Source: Enterococcus pallens ATCC BAA-351 (lineage in GTDB: Bacteria > Bacillota > Bacilli > Lactobacillales > Enterococcaceae). From it: a DNA stretch of 64,000 nucleotides. Below the pieces are notes generated by a model. That model was given only the letters and a program-made list of their open reading frames with translations. It searched no databases and was not told the origin of the DNA. This document shows, in pieces, positions 51,282 to 60,164 of this stretch. The number at the start of each line of letters is the position of its first letter. Positions within the stretch are counted from its first letter, which is position 1. Both the position numbers and the translations under genes were made by a program. The DNA lies in contig NZ_ASWD01000001.1 of assembly GCF_000407485.1 (NCBI RefSeq), positions 1,178,001-1,242,000 of the forward strand, in the 5' to 3' direction.

Positions 51282-52463
51282 ATGAAGGCAGTTCATTTTG
51301 GCGCGGGCAATATTGGTCGCGGCTTTATAGGCCAGGTGCTGCATGACAATGGATTTCAAATTTGTTATGCAGACACTGCTCAGTCGTTGATTAATCAATT
51401 GAATCAAGATGCTGGTTACTCGGTAGAGCTGCTGGCGGAGGAAGAAACGACAGTGTTTATTGATCAGGTGCAGGCTTTCAATTCACTTGAGGAACCGGAA
51501 AAAGTGATTGACGCAATTCAAACGGCAGATTTGATTACGACTTCGGTAGGGGCAAATAATCTTTCTCGCATCGCTCCGCTTTTGGCGCAAGCCTTGACAA
51601 AACGCTTCAAAGAGCGGCAGCAGCCTATCAATATTTTAGCTAATGAAAATATTATTAATGCTAGTACCCTGCTTAAAAAAGCAGTAGAAGAACATTTAGT
51701 AGAAGCAGACCGCTCGCTCTTTAATTGCTATGCTTTTTTCGTTGATACTGCAATTGACCGCCAAGCCCTATCAAATGAAGTAGCTGGCAAAGCGGTAGCT
51801 GTTGTTGAGCCTTATTTTGAATGGGTGATCAGCCAAGAGCAGTGGGATCCAGCAACACCTTTTACGATTGAAGGAGCAACGTTTGTTAAAGAGATGCAGC
51901 CCTATATTGAACGAAAGTTGTATATCGTTAATGCGGCGCATGCGGCTTTTGCCTATCTAGGCGCGTTATTTGATTATCCAACGATACAAGCCGCCATGAA
52001 GGATGCACGACTGGAAAAAATCGTACATGGATTTTTAGCGGAAAACAAACAGTACTTTATGAAAAAGTATCAAACACCAGAAGCAGAGCTAGACAGCTTT
52101 ATTGCTAAGACCTTGAAGCGTCATGGCAATTCACGTTTGTCTGATAGTGTTGATCGAGTGGGGCGTTCGCCGATCCGAAAATTACAAGGCGACGATCGGT
52201 TGGTTGCGCCGGTAAAAGGATTAGCTGAATTGAACTTAGCTTATCGAAATGGCTTGATAATCATCGCAGCTGCCTATCTTTATCGTAATGATGAAGATGA
52301 CGAGGCAGTTAAACTAGAGAACATGATTCAAGAAAAAGGTTTTTCAACTACTGCGACAGAAATATCGCAAATGAATAGCCAACTAGTAAAAGAAGTCGCT
52401 GATATTTATCAAGCGGTCAGCCAAGACAAAGGAGTATTACTGGAAGGAGAATCCCATGCTTAG
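51282..52463 (+). CDS. Polyol-phosphate dehydrogenase of the MtlD family
   Basis: 393 residues, a diverged mannitol-1-phosphate dehydrogenase relative: HFGAGNIGRGFIG, TTSVGANNLSRIAP, NILANENIINAS (the usual ACEN is ANEN), catalytic Lys in IERKLYIVN, then AAHAAFAYLG where MtlD has a GHA segment. AGGTGA six bases upstream supports ATG 51282. It should oxidise the hexitol phosphate made by the IIA/IICB encoded next. With an epimerase and a 2,3-isomerase in the operon, the hexitol is probably not mannitol but one whose ketose needs C3 correction. Confidence 0.85.
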   Translation: MKAVHFGAGNIGRGFIGQVLHDNGFQICYADTAQSLINQLNQDAGYSVELLAEEETTVFIDQVQAFNSLEEPEKVIDAIQTADLITTSVGANNLSRIAPLLAQALTKRFKERQQPINILANENIINASTLLKKAVEEHLVEADRSLFNCYAFFVDTAIDRQALSNEVAGKAVAVVEPYFEWVISQEQWDPATPFTIEGATFVKEMQPYIERKLYIVNAAHAAFAYLGALFDYPTIQAAMKDARLEKIVHGFLAENKQYFMKKYQTPEAELDSFIAKTLKRHGNSRLSDSVDRVGRSPIRKLQGDDRLVAPVKGLAELNLAYRNGLIIIAAAYLYRNDEDDEAVKLENMIQEKGFSTTATEISQMNSQLVKEVADIYQAVSQDKGVLLEGESHA

Positions 52464-52887
52464 AGAACAGTTGCAAGGAAATTGTCAGTTTTTACCAATG
52501 GCGGAAACCTGGCAGCAAGCGATCGAAACTGCTGCGCAGCCCTTGCTGCAAAAAGGCATCATTCAACCAAGCTATATTCAAGCGATGATCCAAAATGTCA
52601 TCGACAACGGCAATTACATTATTATTTTGCCAAAAATCGCTATGCCCCATGCCCGACCTGAATTAGGCAGCAACGGGGTAGGGATCAGTTTTATGAAGCT
52701 GGAACAGCCAGTCCTGTTTCCGAAGGAGGAACCGGTAGAGCAATTTTTCGTACTAGCTTCAGATTCGCCGGACGGACATTTGGAACTGATGGCTGACTTG
52801 GCTGAAATCTTAAGTGATGTAGACTTATATGAGATGCTGTTAAATATACAAACTGAAGAAGCGTTGTTAGCGTTAGTGGAAGAGTAA
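52456..52887 (+). CDS. PTS IIA (mannitol/ascorbate-type)
   Basis: 143 residues, IIA-2 fold with phospho-His65 in IIILPKIAMPHARPELG. The sequence around the His is nearer to ascorbate-type (UlaC-like) IIA than to mtlF, though the partner IICB is mannitol-type. ATG 52456 overlaps the dehydrogenase stop by eight bases. Confidence 0.9.
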   Translation: MLREQLQGNCQFLPMAETWQQAIETAAQPLLQKGIIQPSYIQAMIQNVIDNGNYIIILPKIAMPHARPELGSNGVGISFMKLEQPVLFPKEEPVEQFFVLASDSPDGHLELMADLAEILSDVDLYEMLLNIQTEEALLALVEE

Positions 52888-52906
52888 ATTTCAAGGAGGA
52901 AAAAAG

Positions 52907-54340
52907 ATGGAAATGTCCAATGAGAAAAAGCAAGTATCTACCAGAGCTAAAGTGCAAGCCTTTGGCGGATTTTTAACCAATATGGTGCTTCCTAATATCG
53001 GTGCCTTTATTGCTTGGGGAATTGTCACCGCACTATTTATCCCGACCGGCTGGTTTCCCAATGAATCGTTGAATGAATTGGTTAGTCCAACAGTTAGTTA
53101 TTTATTGCCCTTATTGTTAGCTTATACTGGCGGACGAATGGTTGGTGGACAACGGGGAGCCGTATTAGGAGCATTGGGTACGATGGGCTTGATTATTGGA
53201 GCCGATATTCCAATGTTCATGGGCGCAATGGTGGTTGGGCCTTTAGGCGGCTGGTTAATGAAGAAAACCGATGAGTTTCTAGATGGAAAAATTCCTGCAG
53301 GTTTTGAGATGGTGGTAAATAATTTCTCAATTGGAATTATTGGTTTTCTATTGATGATTTTGTCCTATCTCTTGATTGGTCCGACGATTCAAGCAGCCAA
53401 TCAGGGTGTGACCAATGCTATTGAAGCGTTAGTTTCGACCGGCTTTTTGCCCTTGCTGTCTTTAATCAATGAACCAGCTAAAGTTTTATTTTTAAACAAT
53501 GTGATTGACCAAGGGGTATACTATCCGCTAGGCATGCAACAAACTCTGGAAGCGGGCAAATCAATTTATTTTATGGTGGCGTCTAATCCTGGACCTGGTT
53601 TGGGCTTGTTACTGGCGTATTCCTTCTTTGGCAAAAAAGCAGCCAAGCGGACTGCACCGGGTGCGATTATCATCCATTTCTTTGGCGGAATTCATGAATT
53701 GTATTTTCCTTATGTACTAATGAAACCGATTACGATTCTTTCAATGATTGCTGGTGGAATGACCGGGATCATCACCTTCCAATTATTTGGCGCGGGTCTT
53801 GTGGCTGGTCCAAGTCCAGGTTCGATTTTCTCTTATCTAGCTTTGACACCAAGAGGAAATTTCGTAGGAGTTATTGCAGGCGTAGCGACAGCTACGATTG
53901 TGTCTTTCTTAGTGACTTCAGTGATTTTGAAGGCTGACAAGACGACTGATGAGGAAGAAGACACCTTTGCAGCCGCTGCTGAAAAATCAAAATCTATGAA
54001 ATCAGAAGGAAAAGAATTGTTAGCAGGTCAAGCTACTGCATCAACTAATTATACTAAAATCTCTTTCGCCTGCGATGCCGGTATGGGCAGCAGTGCGATG
54101 GGGGCAACAACCTTCAAGAACAAGTTGAAAAAAGCCGGAGTGACTGATATTGAAGTCAAAAATTACCGAATTGAAGATGTTCCAAGCGACAGCGACATTG
54201 TTGTGGTTCATCAGGATTTAGAAGAACGAACACGTAAATCGCATCCGAATATGCAGGTTATCACCTTGAAGAACTATCTACAGGATCCTGTGATCGACCA
54301 GCTAGTGGAGGATGTCGTACAGCTAAAAAAACCTGACTAA
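52907..54340 (+). CDS. PTS mannitol-type IICB (second system)
   Basis: 477 residues: IIC membrane domain (NMVLPNIGAFIAWGIVTALF near the start; GGIHELYFPYVLMKP near 265) and C-terminal IIB with phospho-Cys in FACDAGMGSSAMGAT (near 390). It is clearly related to the IICB at 41388, but the two differ along their length. AAGGAGG precedes ATG 52907. Last gene of the cluster, followed by a terminator. Confidence 0.92.
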   Translation: MEMSNEKKQVSTRAKVQAFGGFLTNMVLPNIGAFIAWGIVTALFIPTGWFPNESLNELVSPTVSYLLPLLLAYTGGRMVGGQRGAVLGALGTMGLIIGADIPMFMGAMVVGPLGGWLMKKTDEFLDGKIPAGFEMVVNNFSIGIIGFLLMILSYLLIGPTIQAANQGVTNAIEALVSTGFLPLLSLINEPAKVLFLNNVIDQGVYYPLGMQQTLEAGKSIYFMVASNPGPGLGLLLAYSFFGKKAAKRTAPGAIIIHFFGGIHELYFPYVLMKPITILSMIAGGMTGIITFQLFGAGLVAGPSPGSIFSYLALTPRGNFVGVIAGVATATIVSFLVTSVILKADKTTDEEEDTFAAAAEKSKSMKSEGKELLAGQATASTNYTKISFACDAGMGSSAMGATTFKNKLKKAGVTDIEVKNYRIEDVPSDSDIVVVHQDLEERTRKSHPNMQVITLKNYLQDPVIDQLVEDVVQLKKPD

Positions 54341-54364
54341 TTAAATTTGTAAAAGCAATAAGCA

Positions 54365-54398
54365 ACCGCCTTACTGAAGAAAAAGTAAGGCGGTTTTT
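54365..54398. terminator. Bidirectional terminator after the second hexitol-type cluster
   Basis: An 11-bp stem (54365-54375 with 54384-54394, ACCGCCTTACT / AGTAAGGCGGT) with T5. Confidence 0.88.
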
Positions 54399-54406
54399 GT
54401 GCTGAA

Positions 54407-55159
54407 TCAATAGATCACCTGAATCCCTTCCTGCTGATAAGGTGTAATCAAATTATCCGGTATGTCTTTTTCCGTCACGAGAACATCCAGAGCCTTGGCT
54501 TCATCTACGAAATAAGTAGATGATGACCCGATTTTATCTGCTGTGATAATGGTAATCACGTGAGAGCTTTGTTTAATGACCTGTTGCTTCAACAAGGATT
54601 CCTCCATCATAGGAACAGTGATGCCTTTATTAATATCGATCGAAGAGACTCCTAAAATACATAAATCAAAATTGATGTTTCGAATGGCCGAAATGGTGTC
54701 AGAACCCTCAATGACTTTGGTCTCTTTGTTTAATTCCCCGGGCAGCAGCCGAATTCTCAATTCGGAGTGATCTGAAAGATTCAGGGCAATGGAGGGACTG
54801 TTGGTTACTACCGTTCCTTTAAAGCTTAGTGGAATTTCGCTGCTAAAGCTCAGATTAGTAGTTCCGCTGTCAATATAAATTACCTGATCAGGGTGCAGAA
54901 ACTGTACCGCTTCCTTGGCAATGGCCTGCTTTCTGCTGCTGTCTTGATTGATTCGCTGCTCAAAAGGTTTAAGTGATTTATCGGTTCGAATGGCTCCCCC
55001 ATGAACCCGCCGCACCAATCCAGCCTTGGATAATTCCTGAAGATCTTTGCGAATGGTGTCTTCCGTCACGGCTAATTCTTCCGTCAGCTCGTTGACGACA
55101 ACTTTTCCGTATTGCTCCACCCGGTTTAAAATCAGCTCTTGTCTTTCACTTTTTAGCAT
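54407..55159 (-). CDS. DeoR-family regulator of the 55316-60108 operon
   Basis: 250 residues with DeoR helix-turn-helix (LTEELAVTEDTIRKDLQEL, then RRVHGGAIRTDK) and sensor domain (IYIDSGTTNLSFS, VTNSPSIALNLSD, ICILGVSSIDI with L in place of the first I). Start ATG 55159 has GAGGGATA upstream on the minus strand. It is divergent from the isomerase/oxidoreductase/glucose-type PTS operon, and the intervening DNA carries four copies of CGATAA, its probable operator. Inducer unknown, presumably the phosphorylated substrate of that operon. Confidence 0.92.
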   Translation of the reverse strand: MLKSERQELILNRVEQYGKVVVNELTEELAVTEDTIRKDLQELSKAGLVRRVHGGAIRTDKSLKPFEQRINQDSSRKQAIAKEAVQFLHPDQVIYIDSGTTNLSFSSEIPLSFKGTVVTNSPSIALNLSDHSELRIRLLPGELNKETKVIEGSDTISAIRNINFDLCILGVSSIDINKGITVPMMEESLLKQQVIKQSSHVITIITADKIGSSSTYFVDEAKALDVLVTEKDIPDNLITPYQQEGIQVIY

Positions 55160-55178
55160 AGTATCCCTCTTTTATTGT

Positions 55179-55287
55179 TTTTTATCGAAATATATTGATT
55201 TTTATCGTTATCCATTGTATCATGCAAGTATAGTAAGTTTTAGTAATTGTTTCTAATGGTTTATACCAAAACGATAAGAAACGATAA
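55179..55287. promoter_or_regulatory. Four CGATAA boxes, candidate DeoR operators
   Basis: TTTTTATCG at 55179-55187 and 55199-55207 (20 bases apart) and AACGATAA at 55270-55277 and 55280-55287 (10 bases apart) flank the divergent promoter region; the first pair is the reverse complement of the second. Confidence 0.65.
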
Positions 55288-55315
55288 ATTGATTATAGCA
55301 TACGGAGGTAGGGAA

Positions 55316-56152
55316 ATGGAACTTGGGATTTTTTCAAAAGGGTATAAGAACTACGAATTAACTGAAGCCTTTACTAGAATCAAACAGTCGGGTTTATCGT
55401 CTGTTCAGTTCAATTTTGCTAATGTGGGCTTGGCCAGCTTGCCTGAAGCAATTCCGGAAGAAACTCTTCAACAAATTCAAACGGCAGCTGAACGTACTGG
55501 AATTTCGCTTGCCGTTATTTCAGGCACCTTTAATACGCTTGAACTGGAGGAAGCAACCCATCAGCAAAATCTGCACAATTTTCAACAGGTAGTTCAGGCT
55601 GCGGCCAAGCTGGGGGTTCCGTTTGTTTCGATATCAACGGGAAGCTTCAACCAAGAGGATTTCTGGAGTCCGCACCCGGACAATCATACTGAGAAGGCTT
55701 GGTCCAGGCTCTATCGCTCCTTAGATGAAATGATAGCGATTGCAGCGGGACATCAGGTGGTGATTGTGGTTGAGCCGGAGCAGGCCAATGTGGTTAGTAC
55801 AGTGGAGGATACGTTGCGGTTAATGGCGCATTATCAGCAGTCGCCTTATTTAAAAGTTTTGTTTGATGCAGCGAATATTGTGACTACCGAGGATGCAGAT
55901 CAGCTGGAAAAGAAAATTTTGACCGCCTTGGACAAATTGAAGGACTATGTTGCAGTTGCACATTGTAAGGATGCTCAGGTCACTAAAGAAAAAATCGAAT
56001 TTAAGGCTGTTGGCAAGGGCAATCTGCCCTTAAAGAGTTATTTAGAAAAGTTGAGGGAGTCTTACCAAGGACCAGTAATCATGCACGGACTTGAAGAGGA
56101 TGAGGTTGAATTTGCGCTAAATTATTTAGAACAGGGACAGGGGGAGTTGTAA
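55316..56152 (+). CDS. Sugar-phosphate isomerase/epimerase, xylose isomerase-like TIM barrel
   Basis: 278 residues of the AP-endonuclease-2/xylose-isomerase-like TIM-barrel family: N-terminal ELGIFSKGY, FVSISTGSFN near 118, metal-site Glu in VIVVEPEQANV (near 167), VLFDAANI (near 205), VAHCKDAQ (near 236) and the last acidic site in MHGLEEDEV. Such proteins isomerise or epimerise sugars, inosoles or hydroxyacids. GGAGGTAGGG precedes ATG 55316; the frame to 55247 lies over the operator. First gene of an operon shared with a MocA-type oxidoreductase, a common pairing in catabolism of unusual sugars or cyclitols. Confidence 0.88.
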   Translation: MELGIFSKGYKNYELTEAFTRIKQSGLSSVQFNFANVGLASLPEAIPEETLQQIQTAAERTGISLAVISGTFNTLELEEATHQQNLHNFQQVVQAAAKLGVPFVSISTGSFNQEDFWSPHPDNHTEKAWSRLYRSLDEMIAIAAGHQVVIVVEPEQANVVSTVEDTLRLMAHYQQSPYLKVLFDAANIVTTEDADQLEKKILTALDKLKDYVAVAHCKDAQVTKEKIEFKAVGKGNLPLKSYLEKLRESYQGPVIMHGLEEDEVEFALNYLEQGQGEL

Positions 56153-57228
56153 TGGCAAACGCAGAGGAAAGAAAAGTAAAAATTGGTGTTTTAGGAGCCG
56201 GTCAGATTTCACAAGCTGCGCATTTTGATTCGATTCGGCGGGCAAATAATGCTGAGTTGTATGCAATTTGTGATGTGGATCAATACTTGTTAAACGAGAT
56301 GGCCCACATCTATCATCCAGAAAAGCTGTTTACGGATTTTGACGAGATGTTAAAGGACCCTGAGCTGGAGGCAGTGGTGATTGGAATTGCGGATAATTTT
56401 CACGTCCCAATGACCATGAAGGCCATCGAAGCAGGCAAGCATGTACTGGTAGAAAAGCCATTGGGTATGTCAATTGAAGAGGTGGAGGAGTTAGGCCAGC
56501 GGGTAAAGGAAACCAAGGTTCATGTGCAGGTAGGAAACATGAAGCGTTTTGATCCAGGAATTGAAGCCGCCAAGGAGTTTATTGATACGGAAATGGGAGA
56601 AATGTTGGCATTGAAGGCTTGGTATTGTGATAATACCTACCGTTATACCACTACAGACAATGTTCAACCGGTCATTTTAACGGGCCCTAACATGAAAAAG
56701 CCCGCGGGCAATCCCAAAGCTGATAAACGGCGGTATTATATGCGCGGGCACGGCAGTCATTTGTACGATACAGCTAGATATTTAGGTGGAAATATTCTAG
56801 CAGTCACTGCTTGGTTGACCGAAAAATATGGCTCTTATTCTTGGATGGTTACGGCAGAATTTGAGAACGGGTTTGTAGGGCAATTGGATTTAACTTTGCA
56901 GGTACGGATGGATTGGCACGAAGGGTTTGAGGTTTATGGCGAACACGGTTCGATTATCGCTAAAACCTATAATCCGTGGACCTTTAAAAGCAGTGACGTA
57001 GAAATATTTAAGTCAGCTGATGACAGCTACCATCGACCAATCGCAGTAGACGGCCATTTTTATCGGCGACAGATTGAAGATTTTGCGCAAGCAATTTTGA
57101 CCGGCAAACCAGGCAAAGGAGCAACAGTCAATGACGGAATCGCTGCAATGAAAATCATGCAGGCTGTTCAAGAGTCAGTGAAGACTGGTAAACGAGTAGT
57201 GGTAAGTTCTGTTTCTGGCGAATTGTAA
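56152..57228 (+). CDS. Gfo/Idh/MocA family oxidoreductase
   Basis: 358 residues: Rossmann domain (IGVLGAGQISQAAH near residue 12), family motif EKPLGMS (near 101) and the GFO/IDH/MocA C-terminal domain (GHGSHLYDTARYLGG near 200 with the usual H-x-x-D arrangement). ATG 56152 overlaps the stop of the isomerase gene (TAATG). It probably oxidises the sugar or cyclitol derivative shared with the preceding TIM-barrel enzyme. Only distantly like the other family member at 4628. Confidence 0.9.
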   Translation: MANAEERKVKIGVLGAGQISQAAHFDSIRRANNAELYAICDVDQYLLNEMAHIYHPEKLFTDFDEMLKDPELEAVVIGIADNFHVPMTMKAIEAGKHVLVEKPLGMSIEEVEELGQRVKETKVHVQVGNMKRFDPGIEAAKEFIDTEMGEMLALKAWYCDNTYRYTTTDNVQPVILTGPNMKKPAGNPKADKRRYYMRGHGSHLYDTARYLGGNILAVTAWLTEKYGSYSWMVTAEFENGFVGQLDLTLQVRMDWHEGFEVYGEHGSIIAKTYNPWTFKSSDVEIFKSADDSYHRPIAVDGHFYRRQIEDFAQAILTGKPGKGATVNDGIAAMKIMQAVQESVKTGKRVVVSSVSGEL

Positions 57229-57239
57229 AGGAGAAAATA

Positions 57240-58067
57240 ATGCCATTTCATACATTTGATCAGATTACGTTTCACTATGAAGACGATGGGAATACGGGAA
57301 CGCCCTTCATTTTTCTCCATGGATTAGGAGGAGACACGCAGCAAACGATGGGGGTACTGAAAAAGACCACGGGACTTCGACGGATTTCTATTGACTTTCG
57401 AGGTCATGGGGAAACCATTCAGTATGGTTCGCCAGAAAAGTTTTCCTTCCAGCAGTTTGCCGCCGATGTGTTGGCCTTAGCGGACTATTTGCAGCTGGAG
57501 CAATTCATTATTGGCGGGATCTCAACCGGAGCGGGAGTGGCTTTGCATCTTGCCTTAAATAATCCAGAAAGGGTAACTCATTTAATTTTGTCGCGCCCGG
57601 CATGGGAGGATCGTCCACAGGAGCCGGCAATTCAAGAAGCGTTTCAGCAGATTTATACGATTTTGCAGGATGATACGATCTTAACCAAAAAGGCGGCCTA
57701 TCGGGAAACTAGGATTTATCAGCAAATGGATGAGCTGGCTCACTACGCTGGCGATACTTTATTAGGACAGTTCGATTATGCCTATACAAAGAAAACGAGT
57801 GAGAAGCTGGTACGTATTCCCAAAGACTGTCCGAACAGTGATCGGGAGGAGTGGCGGCGGATTTCTGTACCTACGTTAATCCTAGCCTCCAAACAGGACC
57901 CGATTCATCCGTTTAACTATGGTGTTTTGTTGAGCCAGTATATTCCTGACAGTCAGTTTGTTGAAATTACACCAAAGGAGGTTTCTGGTAAAAAGCACAA
58001 TGAAGATTCTTATGTTGCCATCCAGCATTTTTTGTTGTCGCAGGGGTTAGAGATTAGTAAGGAGTGA
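57240..58067 (+). CDS. Alpha/beta hydrolase
   Basis: 275 residues with oxyanion region FLHGLGGD (near 25), nucleophile Ser in GGISTGAGVA (near 98; G-x-S-x-G), and late acid and base positions (LASKQDPIHP near 218 and a His near the C-terminus). No signal peptide, so intracellular. GGAG precedes ATG 57240. Within this operon an esterase or lactonase acting on an acylated or lactone form of the substrate would fit, for example opening a lactone made by the MocA-type dehydrogenase; this is inference. Confidence 0.88.
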   Translation: MPFHTFDQITFHYEDDGNTGTPFIFLHGLGGDTQQTMGVLKKTTGLRRISIDFRGHGETIQYGSPEKFSFQQFAADVLALADYLQLEQFIIGGISTGAGVALHLALNNPERVTHLILSRPAWEDRPQEPAIQEAFQQIYTILQDDTILTKKAAYRETRIYQQMDELAHYAGDTLLGQFDYAYTKKTSEKLVRIPKDCPNSDREEWRRISVPTLILASKQDPIHPFNYGVLLSQYIPDSQFVEITPKEVSGKKHNEDSYVAIQHFLLSQGLEISKE

Positions 58068-58071
58068 CAAA

Positions 58072-60108
58072 ATGAAAAATTATTTTATGAAGTTTGTAAA
58101 TAAGTTAACCAATATTGGCGGCTCGCTGCAAACACCGATTGCTATTTTGCCGGCTGCTGGGTTGTTGTTGGCGTTAGGAACAATTTTTACCAATCCGGCC
58201 TTTGTAGAAATGATTCCTTTTGCACAAAACCAGACCTTTGCCAATATTTTCGGCGTGCTCCTGTCAACGGGGAATATCATTTTTGCTAATCTACCGCTGA
58301 TTTTTGCGGCAGGGGTAGCGATTGGTTTAACGAATAATGACGGGGTTGCGGCTCTTTCAGCAATTGTTGGGTATTTAATTATGAATGTTACCATTGGCGG
58401 AACTATGGGAATCACTGCTGAAATGGTTGCAGAATCGAACATGTATGTAGAGATTTTAGGGATTCCCACTATTCAAACGGGAGTTTTGGGCGGTATTATT
58501 ATCGGTGTTCTTGCTTCAGCAGTCTTTAATAAATTCCATGACGTCGAACTGCCGCAGGCTTTGTCGTTTTTCGCAGGAAAACGGTGTGTCCCAATTATCA
58601 CAGCGTTTGCTTCACTGTTCTTAGGCTTCTTAATGATTTTAATTTGGCCGCCGATTCAAGTCGGTATTAACAATCTTTCTAATTTTATCGTCAATTTGAA
58701 TCCTGGCTTCTCGGGCTTTATGTTTGGTTTTATTGAACGATTGACGATTCCATTTGGGATGAATCACGTGTGGTGGCCGACTTTCTGGCTGCAGGCGGGG
58801 GAGTATGTCAACAAAGCCGGTCAGTTAGTAGTCGGCGATCAGTTAATTTTCTTCTCGCAATTATCAGATGGGGTGCCGATTACGGCCGGCAACTTTATGA
58901 ATGGCTTGTTCGTTCTGAAAATTTTCTCCATGCCTGCAGTGGCGTTGGCCATGTACCATACCGCCAACAAAGAGCAGAGAGGGAAAGTGTACGGGATTTT
59001 GGTTTCTGCGGCTATTACCTCACTAGTGGCTGGAGTAACCGAGCCTTTGGAATTCTTATTTATCTTCACAGCTCCAGCACTGTTTTTAGTTTATGCAGTA
59101 GTGACAGGGTTGGGCTTTGCGGTAATGAATTTGTTGGGGGCTCACTTGGGGCTGTCCTTCTCAGGGGGATTGCTGGATTTCTTATTCTTTAATTTGTTAA
59201 CCTCTCGCACACACTGGTGGCTGCTTATTCCTGTTGGCTTGGCTTTTGCGGCAATTAACTATTTCTTGTTCCGTTTTGCAATTTTGAAATTTGACCTGAA
59301 AACGCCTGGGCGAACCAAAGAATCTGAGAAAAAGACTCTCTCTAGCCGGGTTTATGATGGCAATCAGATTACGAATATCATCCAAGCCTTAGGCGGCAAG
59401 GCGAACATTAAGAATGTTAATGCCTGCTACTCAAGATTAAGAGTAGATGTTGAAAATGCCGAAATGGTGGACAAAGATATTTTTGCAGCAGAGCTGGAGG
59501 CTTCAGGAGTCAGTGTCCTCGGGAAAAATATTCAGATAATCTATGGCAATAAAGCCGTCGGGATAAAAGAAGCGGTTTTAGCAAAACTGCGCGGAGAAGA
59601 AGCAGCTGCGGTAGTTGAAGCAGCACCAGTGCAAGCGAAAGCGGGCGATCCTGAAAAACTATTGACGATTGTGTCGCCGGCAACAGGGCGCTTAGTTCCT
59701 TTAGGTGAAGTGCCGGACGAAGTTTTTGCATCCAAAGCAATGGGGGACGGCTTTGCTGTTGATCCGCAAGATAGTATTATTTATGCCCCTGTCAGTGGGA
59801 AAGTAACCGGTATTTTTCCAACGAAGCATGCGATTTCATTGTTGGATAATGCTGGCAATGAAGTGCTGCTGCACATTGGGCTTGATACGGTGAACCTTGA
59901 GGGGGAAGGGTTCCGACTGCAAGTGGCAGAAGGCGATGTTGTTCATCAAAATGAGGTGCTGGCTGAATTAGATACGGAAACGATCAAAGCTAAAGGCTAC
60001 TCCTTGATGACCTTAGTCATTTTTACTAACTTGGACAAGGAGCGTTACCAGGTACAATTGAAAAAGGATCTGGTTAAAGCTGGAGAAGGCAATCTACTAA
60101 AGCTCTAA
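58072..60108 (+). CDS. PTS glucose/maltose-type IICBA
   Basis: 678 residues, all three domains in order IIC (about 1-410, LPAAGLLLALGTIF at the start, MNHVWWPTFW near 230), IIB (phospho-Cys452 in VNACYSRLRV) and IIA (phospho-His601 in LLHIGLDTVNLEGEGF). This is the glucose/N-acetylglucosamine/maltose superfamily. The membrane domain reads most like the maltose/glucoside (MalX-like) branch, but the substrate is not fixed. AAGGAG precedes ATG 58072. As last gene of the DeoR-controlled operon it would import the sugar then handled by the hydrolase, oxidoreductase and isomerase. Confidence 0.93.
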   Translation: MKNYFMKFVNKLTNIGGSLQTPIAILPAAGLLLALGTIFTNPAFVEMIPFAQNQTFANIFGVLLSTGNIIFANLPLIFAAGVAIGLTNNDGVAALSAIVGYLIMNVTIGGTMGITAEMVAESNMYVEILGIPTIQTGVLGGIIIGVLASAVFNKFHDVELPQALSFFAGKRCVPIITAFASLFLGFLMILIWPPIQVGINNLSNFIVNLNPGFSGFMFGFIERLTIPFGMNHVWWPTFWLQAGEYVNKAGQLVVGDQLIFFSQLSDGVPITAGNFMNGLFVLKIFSMPAVALAMYHTANKEQRGKVYGILVSAAITSLVAGVTEPLEFLFIFTAPALFLVYAVVTGLGFAVMNLLGAHLGLSFSGGLLDFLFFNLLTSRTHWWLLIPVGLAFAAINYFLFRFAILKFDLKTPGRTKESEKKTLSSRVYDGNQITNIIQALGGKANIKNVNACYSRLRVDVENAEMVDKDIFAAELEASGVSVLGKNIQIIYGNKAVGIKEAVLAKLRGEEAAAVVEAAPVQAKAGDPEKLLTIVSPATGRLVPLGEVPDEVFASKAMGDGFAVDPQDSIIYAPVSGKVTGIFPTKHAISLLDNAGNEVLLHIGLDTVNLEGEGFRLQVAEGDVVHQNEVLAELDTETIKAKGYSLMTLVIFTNLDKERYQVQLKKDLVKAGEGNLLKL

Positions 60109-60118
60109 CTATAGAAGA

Positions 60119-60156
60119 AAACAACCTCTGGAAGTCAGAACTTTCAGAGGTTGTTT
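60119..60156. terminator. Bidirectional terminator between IICBA and threonine aldolase
   Basis: A 12-bp stem (60119-60130 with 60145-60156, AAACAACCTCTG / CAGAGGTTGTTT). Confidence 0.88.
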
Positions 60157-60164
60157 ATATGGAA

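Noticed and set aside
52691-52957. Minus-strand frame across the IIA/IICB junction
   Set aside because: Shadow of two genes with clear active-site motifs; nothing recognisable in its translation.
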